In this document: positions 47,998-61,604 of the stretch, piece after piece
Numbering within the stretch: the stretch's first letter is position 1
Layout of the letters: each line of letters opens with the position of its first letter
Assembly (NCBI RefSeq): GCF_000312485.1
Contig: NZ_HE997646.1
Coordinates: forward strand, 263,458-327,457
Direction: 5' to 3'
DNA from: Yersinia massiliensis CCUG 53443
Lineage (GTDB): Bacteria; Pseudomonadota; Gammaproteobacteria; Enterobacterales; Enterobacteriaceae
Length of the DNA stretch: 64,000 nucleotides
Position numbers and translations under genes: made by a program
The notes under the pieces: model-generated
Database searches by the model: none
The model's input: only the letters and a program-made list of their open reading frames with translations
What the model was told of the DNA's origin: nothing

Positions 47998-50900
47998 TTA
48001 GCCTAGTTGCTTACGCGCATTGCGGAACATGCGCATCCACGGGCTATCCTCGCCCCACTCTTCTGGGTGCCATGAGTTACTGACAGTACGGAAGACACGT
48101 TCAGGATGCGGCATCATCACCGTTGCACGGCCACTGGTACTGGTCACAGACGTAATACCGTTCGCTGAACCATTCGGGTTAGCGGGATATTGCTCAGTGA
48201 CTACGCCGTCATTATTCACAAAGCGTATTGCCACCAAGTTGTTCTGTTCCAATGCCGCTAAATGTGCCGCATCGCGTACTTCGACCAACCCTTCTCCGTG
48301 TGAAACAGCAATTGGCATACGTGAACCCACCATGTCCTGCATGAACAGCGACGGGCTATCTGCCACTTCAACCAGACTGAAACGCGCTTCAAAACGATCT
48401 GACAGGTTACGGACAAATCGTGGCCAATGCTCAGCACCAGGAATCAGTTCGCGCAGATTAGACATCATCTGGCAGCCATTACAGACACCCAACGCCAAGG
48501 TTTCAGGACGATGGAAGAAAGCTTCGAACTCATCACGTACACGGTCATTAAACAGGATGGACTTCGCCCAGCCTTCACCCGCGCCCAGTACGTCACCGTA
48601 AGAGAAACCACCACAAGCCACCAAGGTTTGGAAGGCTCGTAAATCCGTGCGCCCAGCCAGAAGGTCACTCATGTGCACATCGACAGCATCAAAACCGGCA
48701 CGGTGGAAAGCGGCAGCCATTTCAACGTGGGAGTTAACCCCCTGCTCACGCAACACCGCGACTTTTGGTCGTGCTTGCTTGATGATGTATGGCGCGGCAA
48801 TATCTTGCGCAGGATCGAAGGTCAATTTCACATTTAAGCCAGGATCGCGTTCATCCTTTTTCGCTTCATGTTCTTGATCCGCGCAGGCGGGGTTATCACG
48901 CAAACGCTGCATTTGCCAGGTGGTTTCTGCCCACCACAAACGCAGAGTGCTGCGTTTTTCGCGGTAAACCACGTCAGTGCCACTGCGAATATCGAAAGTA
49001 TCCCCTTCAATCGCACGGCCCAAGAAGTGAACGCAGTCTGCCAAGCCGTGGTCAGCCAATATTTTTTCTACTGCAGCACGCTGCTCAGCACGGACCTGAA
49101 TAACAGCGCCCAGCTCTTCATTGAATAGTGCTGCCAATGAATCATTACCCTGAGACTGGATATCAACATCTATACCACAGTGACCAGCAAAGGCCATTTC
49201 TGCCAGGGTGACCAACAAACCGCCATCTGAGCGATCGTGATAAGCCAGCAACAACTGGTCTGCCACTAAACGCTGCATGGCATTGAAGAAGCCCGCAAGT
49301 TGTTGTACATCGCGCACATCCGCAGGTTTGTCCCCTAACTGGCGGTACACTTGCGTCAGTGCAGTCGCACCCAGTGCGTTGTGGCCTGCGCCTAAGTCGA
49401 TCAACAGCAGCGCATTGTCGCCTTTATCTGTACGCAGTTGTGGTGTCACGGTATGACGCACGTCTTCAACACGAGCAAAAGCGGTAATAACGAGCGAGAG
49501 TGGCGAAGTCATTTCACGCTGCTCGTCACCTTCCTGCCAACGTGTTTTCATCGACATGGAATCTTTACCCACTGGAATGGTAATTTCCAGCGCAGGGCAG
49601 AGTTCTTCGCCGACAGCGCGTACTGCGTCATACAAACCAGCATCTTCACCGGGATGACCGGCAGCCGACATCCAGTTAGCAGAGAGCTTAATGCGTTTCA
49701 GTTCACCAATTTGGGTAGCGGCAATATTGGTCAGTGCTTCACCGACTGCCAAACGAGCAGAAGCGGCGAAATCGAGTAAGGCAACGGGGGCACGTTCACC
49801 CAACGACATAGCCTCACCATAATAACTATCAAGGCTGGCACTGGTCACGGCGCAATCAGCGACAGGGATCTGCCATGGCCCCACCATTTGATCACGGGTC
49901 ACCATACCGGTGACGGTACGGTCACCAATCGTAATCAGGAAGGTTTTCTCTGCGACAGCAGGCAAATGCATCACACGTTTTACGGCATCCGCAATCGAGA
50001 TATCAGCACGCGCTAGCGCCTCACCTGCTGCCTGCAAGGTTTTCACGTCACGCAGCATTTTCGGGGTTTTGCCCAGCAATACATCTAATGGCATGTCGAT
50101 AGGTTGATTATCGAAATGGCGATCATTGAGTGTGAGGTGCAACTCTTCTGTAGCTTCACCAATCACCGCATAAGGGGCGCGTTCACGGCGACAAATCTCA
50201 TCAAACTGAGCCATTTGCGCGGGGGCGATAGCCATGACATAACGTTCCTGAGATTCGTTACACCACACTTCTAATGGGCTCATGCCCGGTTCATCGTTGA
50301 GGATATCGCGCAGCTCAAAACGGCCACCACGACCGCCATCACTGACCAGTTCTGGCATGGCATTGGACAAGCCACCCGCACCGACATCATGAATAAACAG
50401 AATTGGGTTGTGATCACCTAGCTGCCAACAACGGTCAATGACCTCCTGACAACGACGTTCCATTTCAGGGTTATCACGTTGTACTGACGCAAAATCGAGA
50501 TCGGCATCTGACTGACCTGAGGCCATAGAAGAAGCCGCTCCGCCCCCCAGACCAATATTCATTGCTGGGCCACCAAGCACCACCAGCTTAGCGCCGACGG
50601 TGATTTCACCTTTTTGCACGTGATCTGCACGAATATTCCCGATCCCACCCGCCAGCATAATCGGCTTATGGTAACCACGTAACTCCATACCGTTATGGCT
50701 GTTAACACGCTCTTCATAGGTACGGAAGTAGCCCAACAGCGCAGGACGACCAAATTCGTTGTTAAATGCTGCGCCGCCCAGAGGGCCTTCGGTCATGATA
50801 TCCAGTGCGGTAACGATGCGTTCAGGCTTACCAAAATTCTCTTCCCATGGCTGTTCAAAGCCAGGGATACGCAAGTTAGAAACGGAGAACCCCACCAAGC

Positions 50901-51888
50901 CTGCTTTCGGCTTCGCACCACGCCCAGTCGCGCCTTCATCGCGGATTTCACCACCGGAACCCGTCGCAGCGCCCGGCCAAGGTGAAATGGCCGTTGGGTG
51001 GTTATGGGTTTCAACTTTCATCAGGATATGCGCCTCTTCCTGATGGTAGCCGTAAACACCATTTTCTGGCGCAGCAAAGAAGCGCCCAACCTGTGAACCT
51101 TCCATCACGGCCGCATTGTCTTTATAGGCAGACAGCACGTAATCCGGCGTGTGTTCAAAGGTATTTTTGATCATTTTGAATAGAGACTTCGGTTGAGCAA
51201 CACCGTCGATGACCCAATCCGCATTAAAAATCTTATGGCGGCAATGCTCTGAGTTTGCCTGAGCAAACATGTACAGCTCGATATCCGTTGGGTTGCGCCC
51301 AAGCCCAGTGAAGGCGGCCAACAGATAATCAATTTCATCCGATGCCAGTGCCAGACCGAGTTTTGTATTGGCCTGCTCCAGTGCACTGCGGCCCTGCGCC
51401 AGAATATCCACCCGTTGTACCGGGGCTGGCTGGTGATGAGAGAACAGTTGCTCGGCCTGCTGCAAATCAGTAAAGACTGTTTCCATCATGCGATCGTGCA
51501 GTAGCGCCGCTAATTGTTGCCATTGGCTTTCAGTCAAACTTGAGCCTTGAATATAAAAGGCTAAACCACGTTCCAGACGCAGAACTTGCGGCAAGGCACA
51601 GTTATGCGCGATATCCGTCGCTTTAGATGACCACGGAGAAATCGTCCCCGGTCTTGGTGTCACCAAGAGTAGACGCCCTTCTGGCGCATGTTCAGGGAGA
51701 GATGGTCCGTATTTCAGCAGCCGTTGGAGTCTGGCGTGTTCATCAGCACTCAGTGGTGCGCTAACATCGGCAAAGTGAACATATTCGGCGTAGATATCAC
51801 TCACCGGTAAGTGAGCATCTTGGCAGCGGGACAGCAGTTTGGTAATACGAAAAGCCGACAAAGCGGGCGAACCACGCAGTATTTCCAT
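47998..51888 (-). CDS. purL: Phosphoribosylformylglycinamidine synthase
   Basis: A 1296-residue single-chain FGAM synthase, fourth step of de novo purine synthesis. Order: N-terminal domain, the two ATP-binding AIRS-like halves ([20 protein letters not shown], then [11 protein letters not shown]), and a C-terminal class I glutaminase with Cys in [10 protein letters not shown] and HPE in MPHPERVFR that feeds ammonia to the synthase. It is monocistronic, with a PurR box upstream and a terminator shared with its convergent neighbour. Confidence 0.98.
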   Translation of the reverse strand: MEILRGSPALSAFRITKLLSRCQDAHLPVSDIYAEYVHFADVSAPLSADEHARLQRLLKYGPSLPEHAPEGRLLLVTPRPGTISPWSSKATDIAHNCALPQVLRLERGLAFYIQGSSLTESQWQQLAALLHDRMMETVFTDLQQAEQLFSHHQPAPVQRVDILAQGRSALEQANTKLGLALASDEIDYLLAAFTGLGRNPTDIELYMFAQANSEHCRHKIFNADWVIDGVAQPKSLFKMIKNTFEHTPDYVLSAYKDNAAVMEGSQVGRFFAAPENGVYGYHQEEAHILMKVETHNHPTAISPWPGAATGSGGEIRDEGATGRGAKPKAGLVGFSVSNLRIPGFEQPWEENFGKPERIVTALDIMTEGPLGGAAFNNEFGRPALLGYFRTYEERVNSHNGMELRGYHKPIMLAGGIGNIRADHVQKGEITVGAKLVVLGGPAMNIGLGGGAASSMASGQSDADLDFASVQRDNPEMERRCQEVIDRCWQLGDHNPILFIHDVGAGGLSNAMPELVSDGGRGGRFELRDILNDEPGMSPLEVWCNESQERYVMAIAPAQMAQFDEICRRERAPYAVIGEATEELHLTLNDRHFDNQPIDMPLDVLLGKTPKMLRDVKTLQAAGEALARADISIADAVKRVMHLPAVAEKTFLITIGDRTVTGMVTRDQMVGPWQIPVADCAVTSASLDSYYGEAMSLGERAPVALLDFAASARLAVGEALTNIAATQIGELKRIKLSANWMSAAGHPGEDAGLYDAVRAVGEELCPALEITIPVGKDSMSMKTRWQEGDEQREMTSPLSLVITAFARVEDVRHTVTPQLRTDKGDNALLLIDLGAGHNALGATALTQVYRQLGDKPADVRDVQQLAGFFNAMQRLVADQLLLAYHDRSDGGLLVTLAEMAFAGHCGIDVDIQSQGNDSLAALFNEELGAVIQVRAEQRAAVEKILADHGLADCVHFLGRAIEGDTFDIRSGTDVVYREKRSTLRLWWAETTWQMQRLRDNPACADQEHEAKKDERDPGLNVKLTFDPAQDIAAPYIIKQARPKVAVLREQGVNSHVEMAAAFHRAGFDAVDVHMSDLLAGRTDLRAFQTLVACGGFSYGDVLGAGEGWAKSILFNDRVRDEFEAFFHRPETLALGVCNGCQMMSNLRELIPGAEHWPRFVRNLSDRFEARFSLVEVADSPSLFMQDMVGSRMPIAVSHGEGLVEVRDAAHLAALEQNNLVAIRFVNNDGVVTEQYPANPNGSANGITSVTSTSGRATVMMPHPERVFRTVSNSWHPEEWGEDSPWMRMFRNARKQLG

Positions 51889-51984
51889 AATCTTAGTTTC
51901 TCTCGTCTTCGAAGCGACTGGAACAGCACTTCATTGGGCGCAACAGGGGAAAACGCGCGCCATTATAGTGAATCTAAGCCGTCG

Positions 51985-52000
51985 ACGAAACCGTTTGCGT
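51985..52000 (-). promoter_or_regulatory. PurR operator of purL
   Basis: Minus-strand ACGCAAACGGTTTCGT is a full match to the PurR box, about 97 nt upstream of the purL start, where E. coli purL carries the same type of operator. Confidence 0.9.
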
Positions 52001-52186
52001 AGCTATTATTCATAATTGCGTCAGAAACTGTGGTCAGGGTTATCGGTGGAGTACCGGATAAATAAGCTCGTAATAAAGTTGCACACTGACGATTTGTTGC
52101 GCAAAATGCCACTCCACTGGGGATTTAACCATGTCGATTTACGTTTCACGACACACCTATAAAGAGCGCTGCCGAGAGATAACTAT

Positions 52187-53647
52187 TTGACGCGCATAAA
52201 ATTAAATTACTTTGTTATCGGTGTAGTTGCCATGCTTCTGGCCCTCGCGCTGTGGCCCAATATTCCTTGGCGCAGTGGTCAAGAGGGGCAACTCGATCGT
52301 ATAAAAGCCCGTGGTGAGCTGCGAGTTAGCACAATTAGCTCACCACTGATTTACGCACCCGGAAAAGATGGTCCTTCGGGCCTTGACTATGAGCTAGCGA
52401 AACGTTTTGCCGATTATTTGGGCGTCAAACTGATCATGACTCCGCGTCATAATATTGACGATCTGTTTGATGCTTTAGATAGCGATGACGCCGATATGCT
52501 GGCTGCTGGGCTGATTTATAATCGTGAACGTCTTAATCGGGCGCGCACGGGTCCTGCCTACTATTCCGTCTCGCAACAACTGGTGTACCGCCTTGGCTCA
52601 CCACGGCCAAAATCATTCAGTGACCTGAAGGGGCAATTGATCGTTGCTTCCGGCTCAGCTCATATGACCACCCTTAAGCAGCTCAAACAGAGCAAATATC
52701 CTGACCTGAATTGGGGTTCTTCTATTGACCGTTCAGGTAAAGAGTTACTGGAACAAGTGGCCGACGGCAAACTTGATTATACCCTCGGTGATTCCATCAC
52801 CATTGCCCTGCTACAACGTATCCACCCGCAACTGGCGGTAGCTTTTGATGTGACAGATGAAGAACCGGTGACGTGGTATTTCCCTAAAGGCAAAGATGAC
52901 AGCCTGTATGCTGCCATGCTCGATTTTTACAGTCAGATGGTGGAAGACGGCAGTCTGGCGCGGCTGGAAGAAAAATATATCGGCCATGTGGGGAGCTTCG
53001 ATTATGTCGATACCAAAACCTTCCTGTCTGCCATCGACAATGTGCTGCCAACTTTCAAGCCTTTGTTTGAAAAACATGCAGGCGATATCGATTGGAAGTT
53101 ACTGGCCGCGATTGCTTATCAAGAATCTCATTGGAACCCACAAGCCACCTCACCGACCGGCGTGCGCGGCCTGATGATGCTAACGCGCGCCACCGCAGAT
53201 GGTTTAGGGGTCAAAGACCGAGTCGATCCGGAGGAAAGCATCAAAGGCGGCTCCGTTTACTTGCAGCGGTTAATGCAGAAAGTGCCGGATACTATCCCTG
53301 AGGATGAGCGAATCTGGTTCGCACTGGCCGCATATAATATGGGCTATGGGCATATGTTGGATGCTCGTCGTCTGACCAAAAATCAAAATGGCAATCCCGA
53401 CAGTTGGGTTGACGTCAAAATGCGCTTACCGATGCTGAGCCAAAAACGCTACTACCCAAGTACGACCTATGGCTATGCTCGGGGTCACGAAGCCTATAAC
53501 TACGTCGAAAACATCCGCCGTTATCAGGTGAGTTTAGTGGGGTATTTGCAGGAAAAAGAGAAAAAAGCAGCGCAGCATGCCGCTATCGAAGCCGAACTGG
53601 GGAAAGCTTATCCTGTCGTCGGCCCTGGCTGGTCAATCAATAACTAG
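52187..53647 (+). CDS. mltF: Membrane-bound lytic murein transglycosylase F, TTG start
   Basis: A 486-residue protein. After an N-terminal membrane anchor ([17 protein letters not shown]), an ABC-type solute-binding-like domain (about 40-265; [23 protein letters not shown]) precedes a lysozyme-like transglycosylase domain with the catalytic Glu in AYQESHWN and the family run GVRGLMMLT. It cleaves the glycan chain to 1,6-anhydromuropeptides at the outer membrane. The start is a TTG at 52187, matching E. coli MltF (MKKLKINYL versus MTRIKLNYF); GAGAG lies eight bases before it. Confidence 0.94.
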   Translation: MTRIKLNYFVIGVVAMLLALALWPNIPWRSGQEGQLDRIKARGELRVSTISSPLIYAPGKDGPSGLDYELAKRFADYLGVKLIMTPRHNIDDLFDALDSDDADMLAAGLIYNRERLNRARTGPAYYSVSQQLVYRLGSPRPKSFSDLKGQLIVASGSAHMTTLKQLKQSKYPDLNWGSSIDRSGKELLEQVADGKLDYTLGDSITIALLQRIHPQLAVAFDVTDEEPVTWYFPKGKDDSLYAAMLDFYSQMVEDGSLARLEEKYIGHVGSFDYVDTKTFLSAIDNVLPTFKPLFEKHAGDIDWKLLAAIAYQESHWNPQATSPTGVRGLMMLTRATADGLGVKDRVDPEESIKGGSVYLQRLMQKVPDTIPEDERIWFALAAYNMGYGHMLDARRLTKNQNGNPDSWVDVKMRLPMLSQKRYYPSTTYGYARGHEAYNYVENIRRYQVSLVGYLQEKEKKAAQHAAIEAELGKAYPVVGPGWSINN

Positions 53648-53680
53648 ACTACATCAGTCATATAGACATTCCGTCGCGGG

Positions 53681-54331
<651 letters not shown>

Positions 54332-54381
54332 TCACTCATTAGGGGCCGAACCGAATAGTGAGGCAAATACAGTCATCCTTG

Positions 54382-55086
54382 TTACTCTAATTGCTGCAGC
54401 TCGCCCGCTTTACTGACTCGCCAGCGATGCTCACAGAAAAACAACAGCGGGTTATCCTGCTTACTGTCGCTATATCCACTGTACAGTTTTAATGGCGAGC
54501 CCAAGCGTTGCTCTAATTGAACAACTTTCTCAGGCCCTAAACAACGCATCGGCAATACCCAACCGCCATTACGCCGTGCCATACGGCTTCCCACCAGCCG
54601 TAATTGATGAATAAACATGGAGTCATGATATACCTGCTCAACCAACCGCTGTGGCGAACCAGTGATGAGCCAAACCTCTGCGTCATTACTCTCCAAATAT
54701 TGACGCAACCGCATCAACACCACTGGAAACTCAGTCACTTTCTGGCGAAATTCATTCACGAAGCGCAATTCCAAATCTTTCAGGTGTGCTTCAGGTCGCC
54801 CAAACGTAATCGCCCAAAGTAGGAGGCTCATCGGCCATCGAGCGCAACGCCCGCCCACCAATAATCCCAATCCGATGACGGGCAGCAGTGGGATCACTAA
54901 TAGAAGGTTCAATGGCAAATGACGTATCAAAAAACGGACAAAACTGCCAAACATATCCTGCTGATGCAAAGTGCCATCTAAATCAAAAAAGACAACACGT
55001 TTGTTATCAGCATTTTGCGGCTCGTTTACTGACTTTGGGTTAATGTCAGCCTGCTCAGTGGCGAATGTCGACTGCTCTACGCTCAA
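54382..55086 (-). CDS. pgpC: Phosphatidylglycerophosphatase C (HAD family)
   Basis: A 234-residue HAD phosphatase matching E. coli YfhB/PgpC. The HAD motif I is VVFFDLDGTLHQQDMFGSF, motif II is LITGSPQ, and motif IV is YSGYSDSKQDNPLL. A membrane segment (LLLVIPLLPVIGLGLLVGG) follows motif I. It dephosphorylates phosphatidylglycerol phosphate in phosphatidylglycerol synthesis, one of three partly redundant Pgp enzymes. The N-terminus is about 20 residues longer than in E. coli. Confidence 0.93.
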   Translation of the reverse strand: MSVEQSTFATEQADINPKSVNEPQNADNKRVVFFDLDGTLHQQDMFGSFVRFLIRHLPLNLLLVIPLLPVIGLGLLVGGRCARWPMSLLLWAITFGRPEAHLKDLELRFVNEFRQKVTEFPVVLMRLRQYLESNDAEVWLITGSPQRLVEQVYHDSMFIHQLRLVGSRMARRNGGWVLPMRCLGPEKVVQLEQRLGSPLKLYSGYSDSKQDNPLLFFCEHRWRVSKAGELQQLE

Positions 55087-55440
55087 AGGTCACTCCTCAG
55101 GATCATTGAATCCCATAAACCAGATAAATAGAAAACTGGCCGATATGGTGACAACCCTTATCATTAAATACAACATTACTTTGCCCGTTAGGAAGAGAAC
55201 AAGCTGATCGTTAAGACGCCGTTAAATCATCCCTGATGGCTCGAACCGTGCCATTTTCTTGTTGTAATCATCGGTTGATCACAAAAAAAGGGTGCTATGC
55301 TTCCTAACTTAGCTTTTACCCTCCAGACGCTTTCGTAAAGAACATGGCGTTGCCGATAGACGATGAGCAAGCACCAGTGCGGAAGATAATAGGTGGATGG
55401 GTACTCTTAACTAACACAGCAGAATTTCAGGAACTGATTT
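55087..55440. promoter_or_regulatory. 354-nt divergent region between pgpC and yfhH
   Basis: No gene is visible. It contains AT-rich stretches and a possible plus-strand promoter near TTGATC (55273) with TATGCT 15 bp downstream. The spacing is short, so the call is weak. Confidence 0.3.
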
Positions 55441-56283
55441 ATGAGCAGTCTTTTACGCATCCGTCAGCTCTACCCAACTCTGGCACAAAATGACCGTAAG
55501 CTCGCTGATTTCCTACTGGCGAATCCTGAACAGGCGCGCCATCTGAGTTCTCAGTTATTGGCACAGAAAACAGGTGTCAGCCAGTCTGCCGTGGTCAAGT
55601 TCGCCCAAAAATTAGGTTATAAAGGCTTTCCTGCCCTCAAGTTAGCACTGAGCGAAGCTGTTGCCTCCCCAATGCAACCTGTCACTCTCCATAACCAAAT
55701 TTTGAGTACTGACAGCTTAAAAGCAGTGGGCGAGAAGTTATTGAGTGAAAAAACAGCCGCGCTGCGGGCGACGTTGGACATCAATAGCGAACAGCGCCTC
55801 ACCCAAGCGTTAGAGATGCTGCGAGCTGCGCGATGCATTATCCTGACCGGTATTGGGGCTTCTGGGCTGGTAGCCAAAGATCTGGCCTTTAAGTTGCTAA
55901 AAATTGGCGTGATGGCGGTATCAGAAACAGACATGCATGCACAGTTAGCGGCCGTACAAGCATTAGATTCGCGGGATTTACTTTTGGCCATTTCCTTCAG
56001 CGGTGAGCGGCGCGAGGTCAATCTGGCAGCGGAAGAAGCCCAACGATGCGGTGCCAAAGTACTCGCATTGACCAGTTTCTCCCCTAACAGCTTGCAACAA
56101 CGCGCAGACCATTGCTTATATACCATCTCCGAAGAACCTGTCATTCGTAGTGCCGCTATCTCCTCAAGCACCGCGCAGTATGCACTAACGGACTTGCTGT
56201 TTATGGCGATGATTCAACAAGATCTTGAAAGTGCACAGGATCACATTAAGCACAGTGCGGCACTGATGAAAAAACTGGTCTAA
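55441..56283 (+). CDS. yfhH: RpiR/MurR family transcription regulator
   Basis: A 280-residue regulator with an N-terminal helix-turn-helix (SQLLAQKTGVSQSAVVKFAQKLGYKGFPALKLAL) and a C-terminal SIS sugar-phosphate domain (about 120-260; CIILTGIGASGLVAKDLAFKL). It is close to E. coli YfhH. Family members respond to sugar phosphates such as MurNAc-6-P, but the ligand and targets of this one are unknown. It precedes yfhL by 60 nt on the same strand. Confidence 0.9.
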   Translation: MSSLLRIRQLYPTLAQNDRKLADFLLANPEQARHLSSQLLAQKTGVSQSAVVKFAQKLGYKGFPALKLALSEAVASPMQPVTLHNQILSTDSLKAVGEKLLSEKTAALRATLDINSEQRLTQALEMLRAARCIILTGIGASGLVAKDLAFKLLKIGVMAVSETDMHAQLAAVQALDSRDLLLAISFSGERREVNLAAEEAQRCGAKVLALTSFSPNSLQQRADHCLYTISEEPVIRSAAISSSTAQYALTDLLFMAMIQQDLESAQDHIKHSAALMKKLV

Positions 56284-56343
56284 GGACTTGAGAGGCGTAT
56301 AATCCTCGGCTGTTGAGAATGCCCGACCTAAGGTAAGAGAACC

Positions 56344-56604
56344 ATGGCCCTGTTGATCACTCGTAAATGTATTAATTGCGATATGTGCGAGCCAGAATGC
56401 CCTAACGAGGCGATTTCCATGGGTGCAGAAATCTATCAGATTGACCCGATGCGCTGTACTGAGTGCGTCGGTCATTACGAAACACCGACGTGTCAGTTGG
56501 TCTGCCCTATTGATAACACTATTGCTATCGATCCCGCGTGGGTTGAGTCAAACGAGCAACTGTGGGATAAGTTTGTCCAATTGCATCACGCTGATCGTCT
56601 GTAA
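56344..56604 (+). CDS. yfhL: 2[4Fe-4S] ferredoxin YfhL
   Basis: An 86-residue Alvin-type ferredoxin. The first cluster set is CINCDMCEPECPN; the second has an enlarged loop, CTECVGHYETPTCQLVCPI, typical of this subfamily. It carries electrons in the cytoplasm; the partner is not established. A -10-like TATAAT lies 40 nt before the ATG. It is convergent with acpS. Confidence 0.95.
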   Translation: MALLITRKCINCDMCEPECPNEAISMGAEIYQIDPMRCTECVGHYETPTCQLVCPIDNTIAIDPAWVESNEQLWDKFVQLHHADRL

Positions 56605-56614
56605 TACTCCCCCA

Positions 56615-56642
56615 GCGCCGCATAAAAAAGGCGGCATTTTCA
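56615..56642. terminator. Weak terminator between yfhL and acpS
   Basis: GCCGC-ATAAAAAAG-GCGGC followed by ATTTT, just after the yfhL stop. The stem is short. Confidence 0.6.
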
Positions 56643-56689
56643 TGCTCGCCTTTGATGCTACTTTTGTCCCGAAAACAGCCCAAGCAACG

Positions 56690-57070
56690 TTAGCTTTCAA
56701 TAATGACTGTCGCGCAAGCGTAACGCCGTTCATCCGCTAAAGTGACGTGCAAGGATTTAACCCCTAGCTCAGCAGCCAATTCAGCCGCACGTTGATGCAG
56801 ATGGAGTGTCGGTTTACCCAATGCATCGTTAACCACTTCAAACTGATTGAATGCCAAGCCATTACGGATACCGGTACCAAACGCTTTGGCCGCCGCTTCT
56901 TTCACTGCAAAACGTTTAGCCAGAAAACGGATCGGCTGCTGGTGTTGTTGATAATGTTGCCATTCTGATGGGCTAAGGATACGCCGCGCCAGCTTGTCAC
57001 CACTACGATCAACCACGGCCTCTATTCTTGAGATTTCAACAATATCAGTGCCTAATCCAAGAATAGCCAT
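56690..57070 (-). CDS. acpS: Holo-[acyl-carrier-protein] synthase
   Basis: A 126-residue phosphopantetheinyl transferase that turns apo-ACP into holo-ACP. The magnesium-binding N-terminus [13 protein letters not shown] and the [16 protein letters not shown] helix are diagnostic. Its ATG overlaps the pdxJ stop codon by one base (TAATG), so the pair is translationally coupled. Confidence 0.97.
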   Translation of the reverse strand: MAILGLGTDIVEISRIEAVVDRSGDKLARRILSPSEWQHYQQHQQPIRFLAKRFAVKEAAAKAFGTGIRNGLAFNQFEVVNDALGKPTLHLHQRAAELAAELGVKSLHVTLADERRYACATVIIES

Positions 57071-57801
57071 TAACGGCGCGCTTCCCGCATCAAGACTTTC
57101 ATATCACTTACTGCGGCGGCAAGACCTGTCATCACAGCCTGTCCAATAATCGCATGGCCAATATTTAGCTCGTGAATTTCTGGCAAAGCCGCGATCGGTT
57201 GCACATTGTGATAAGTCAGACCATGGCCAGCATTAACTTTCAGCCCTTTATTCGCCGCATAAGTCACTGCTTTCGTGATTCGCACTAATTCAGCCTGACG
57301 CGCCAAATCGGTAGTGGCATCCGCATAAGCACCGGTGTGAATTTCGATGTAAGGTGCGCCAACGGTAACCGCTGCATCAATCTGACGCATGTCGGCATCG
57401 ATAAATAAGGACACCAAAATACCCGCGTCAGCTAATCGGCTGATCGCGACCGTCATTTTATCGATTTGCCCTGCGACATCCAAACCGCCTTCTGTTGTCA
57501 CTTCCTGACGTTTTTCCGGCACCAAGCAACAAAAATGGGGTTGTAACTCACAGGCAATCCCTACCATTTCATCGGTCACTGCCATTTCCAGATTCATACG
57601 AGTCTGAATAGTTTGACGTAAAATACGTACATCGCGATCTGTAATATGGCGACGATCCTCACGTAAATGCACCGTAATACCATCGGCACCAGCCTGCTCA
57701 GCAATAAAAGCGGCCTGAACAGGATCAGGGTAGATAGTCCCACGTGCATTTCGTAATGTCGCAATGTGATCGATATTAACGCCCAACAACAAATCAGCCA
57801 T
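57070..57801 (-). CDS. pdxJ: Pyridoxine 5'-phosphate synthase
   Basis: A 243-residue TIM-barrel enzyme that joins 1-deoxyxylulose-5-phosphate and 3-amino-2-oxopropyl phosphate to make PNP, the final ring-closing step of vitamin B6 synthesis. [27 protein letters not shown] and [10 protein letters not shown] are conserved. The open frame extends 13 codons upstream; 57801 gives the family start. It is upstream of and coupled to acpS. Confidence 0.97.
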   Translation of the reverse strand: MADLLLGVNIDHIATLRNARGTIYPDPVQAAFIAEQAGADGITVHLREDRRHITDRDVRILRQTIQTRMNLEMAVTDEMVGIACELQPHFCCLVPEKRQEVTTEGGLDVAGQIDKMTVAISRLADAGILVSLFIDADMRQIDAAVTVGAPYIEIHTGAYADATTDLARQAELVRITKAVTYAANKGLKVNAGHGLTYHNVQPIAALPEIHELNIGHAIIGQAVMTGLAAAVSDMKVLMREARR

Positions 57802-57965
57802 GACAGCCCTCCAGTTATGGATGCATCTTGAATAGGTCAATAAGCACGCAAAAAGCCTGCTATGAAACGCATTAGTGCTTCGAGTTTACACTGAGTGAGC
57901 GGCTTGCGGATAGGTTGCAATAAGTGAAAATTGACGAGGGACAGCTTAAATATGGGAAGGTTGCC

Positions 57966-58691
57966 CTAAGTTAAGGGTTCCGCTGGCGGCTTAATGACAA
58001 ATTGACGGAATAGTTCACGACTTTTTAGCGGTTTCCCGCCCAGATAGGGTTTCAGCGCGATACGAGTAAACCGCTTAGCGGCACGTAAAGTATCAGCATC
58101 AGGAAATTCGCGGTTAGCCAACGCTAACAATTGCCGGCCAGTAAAGCTGTAATGGTCAATAACCAGACTGGCGATAAAACCTTTTTCTTCTCGATAGCGG
58201 TAAGTCATCGTCTCCGACACGGGCTGCCCACTGCCAGCACAATGAAGAAAATCAACGCCATAACCAAGATGAGCCAATATCGCCAATTCAAATTGGCGCA
58301 AGGCATATTCAGGCGTCCCCTCGCTGCCCGCTAAGGCCTGCAAACAATGTAGGTAATCGAAGAATAAAGTAGAGTAATTAGTTTGGTGTTCCAACACGCG
58401 AGAAAGCAACTCATTGACATATAAGCCGCTGTATAACATAGAACCGCTTAGCGGAAGCGCTAACGACACGGCCTCGGCACTGCGTAAGGTTTTCACTTCA
58501 CCACGCCCAGTCCAACGGACTAATAGTGGCGTAAAAGGCTGCAAGCAGCCTTTTAAATTAGAACGGCGACCTCGCGCACCTTTTGCTAACACCCGCATGC
58601 GGCCTTCCCCTTCAGTGAATAAATCCAGCATCAAGCTGGTTTCACTGTAAGGTCGCCCATGCAGGACAAATGCGCGTTGCCAACCGTCCAT
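57966..58691 (-). CDS. recO: DNA repair protein RecO
   Basis: A 241-residue recombination mediator acting with RecF and RecR to load RecA on gaps. The N-terminal OB-fold ([31 protein letters not shown]) and the helical part are typical. Like many RecO proteins of gammaproteobacteria it lacks a zinc finger. It starts 8 nt after era, in the rnc-era-recO operon. Confidence 0.96.
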   Translation of the reverse strand: MDGWQRAFVLHGRPYSETSLMLDLFTEGEGRMRVLAKGARGRRSNLKGCLQPFTPLLVRWTGRGEVKTLRSAEAVSLALPLSGSMLYSGLYVNELLSRVLEHQTNYSTLFFDYLHCLQALAGSEGTPEYALRQFELAILAHLGYGVDFLHCAGSGQPVSETMTYRYREEKGFIASLVIDHYSFTGRQLLALANREFPDADTLRAAKRFTRIALKPYLGGKPLKSRELFRQFVIKPPAEPLT

Positions 58692-58699
58692 CGGCAGTC

Positions 58700-60596
<1,897 letters not shown>

Positions 60597-61598
60597 TTAA
60601 TGAATGCCACCAATTCGACTTAAACGTACGCCTGTAGGCCATTCACCTTCTTGTTTCTCAAAACTCATCCAAATCGCTGTCGCTTTACCAACCAAGTTAC
60701 GCTCTGGTACGAATCCCCAGTAACGGCTATCTGCGCTATTATCTCGGTTATCGCCCATCATAAAGTAATGGCCTTCTGGCACGACCCAAACCCCTAAAGG
60801 CTGATTCGGTTGCTGATAATAGCTACCAATCTGGTCCTGGCGCCCTGGAACAGTCAGAATGTGATGCGCCACAGTCCCTAGCGTTTCACTACGCTCACGC
60901 AAGCGTACCCCGCCATCAGGTACTGCCTGATCGGTTGGGATCTGGAAGAAGCCAGCAGAAGCCTCACCATTACCGCTATAGCGGAATGTCTGCACAAAAT
61001 CACTTGGCTCAGAAACACTGTAAGTAATCGGCAACGCGCTATCACAAGAAGTCCCAGTATGGCACGAAGGTTGAACCGTAACTTCTTTGCTGATTGGGTT
61101 ATAACTCACCCGATCACCCGGTAATCCGACAACCCGCTTAATATAATCCACTCGTGGATCTAAGGGATATTTAAAGACGGCGATATCGCCACGTTTAGGA
61201 TGGCCGGTAGGAATAAGGGTCGTTTGCGTTATTGGATCTTTAATGCCATAAGCAAATTTCTCAACCAATATAAAATCGCCGATCAATAGCGTTGGCATCA
61301 TTGAACCAGAGGGGATCTGGAAAGGTTCGTAAATAAACGAACGCACAATAAATACCAGTGCCAACACTGGGAAAACAGAGGCACAAGTCTCTATCCAGCC
61401 AGGTTGCCTTGCCGCCTGCGATAACGTTTTATTATCAGCACCACCAACCGCTTGAGCATTAAGCTCCGCCGCTTGCGCATGCACTGCCGCAATTTTCGCT
61501 TTACGGGCAGGGCCCCATTTAAACCGCTCGAAGCACCAAATAATCCCTGTAAACAGCGTTGCTATCGCTAAAATCAAAGCGAACATGTTAGCCATCAA
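60597..61598 (-). CDS. lepB: Signal peptidase I
   Basis: A 333-residue inner-membrane protease that removes signal peptides. Two N-terminal membrane segments (residues 4-22 and about 75-90) hold it. The catalytic serine is in IPSGSMMPTL and the general base lysine in DYIKRVVGLPGD, with GDNRDNSADSRYWG near the end. It follows lepA by 6 nt. Confidence 0.98.
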   Translation of the reverse strand: MMANMFALILAIATLFTGIIWCFERFKWGPARKAKIAAVHAQAAELNAQAVGGADNKTLSQAARQPGWIETCASVFPVLALVFIVRSFIYEPFQIPSGSMMPTLLIGDFILVEKFAYGIKDPITQTTLIPTGHPKRGDIAVFKYPLDPRVDYIKRVVGLPGDRVSYNPISKEVTVQPSCHTGTSCDSALPITYSVSEPSDFVQTFRYSGNGEASAGFFQIPTDQAVPDGGVRLRERSETLGTVAHHILTVPGRQDQIGSYYQQPNQPLGVWVVPEGHYFMMGDNRDNSADSRYWGFVPERNLVGKATAIWMSFEKQEGEWPTGVRLSRIGGIH

Positions 61599-61604
61599 AA
61601 CTCC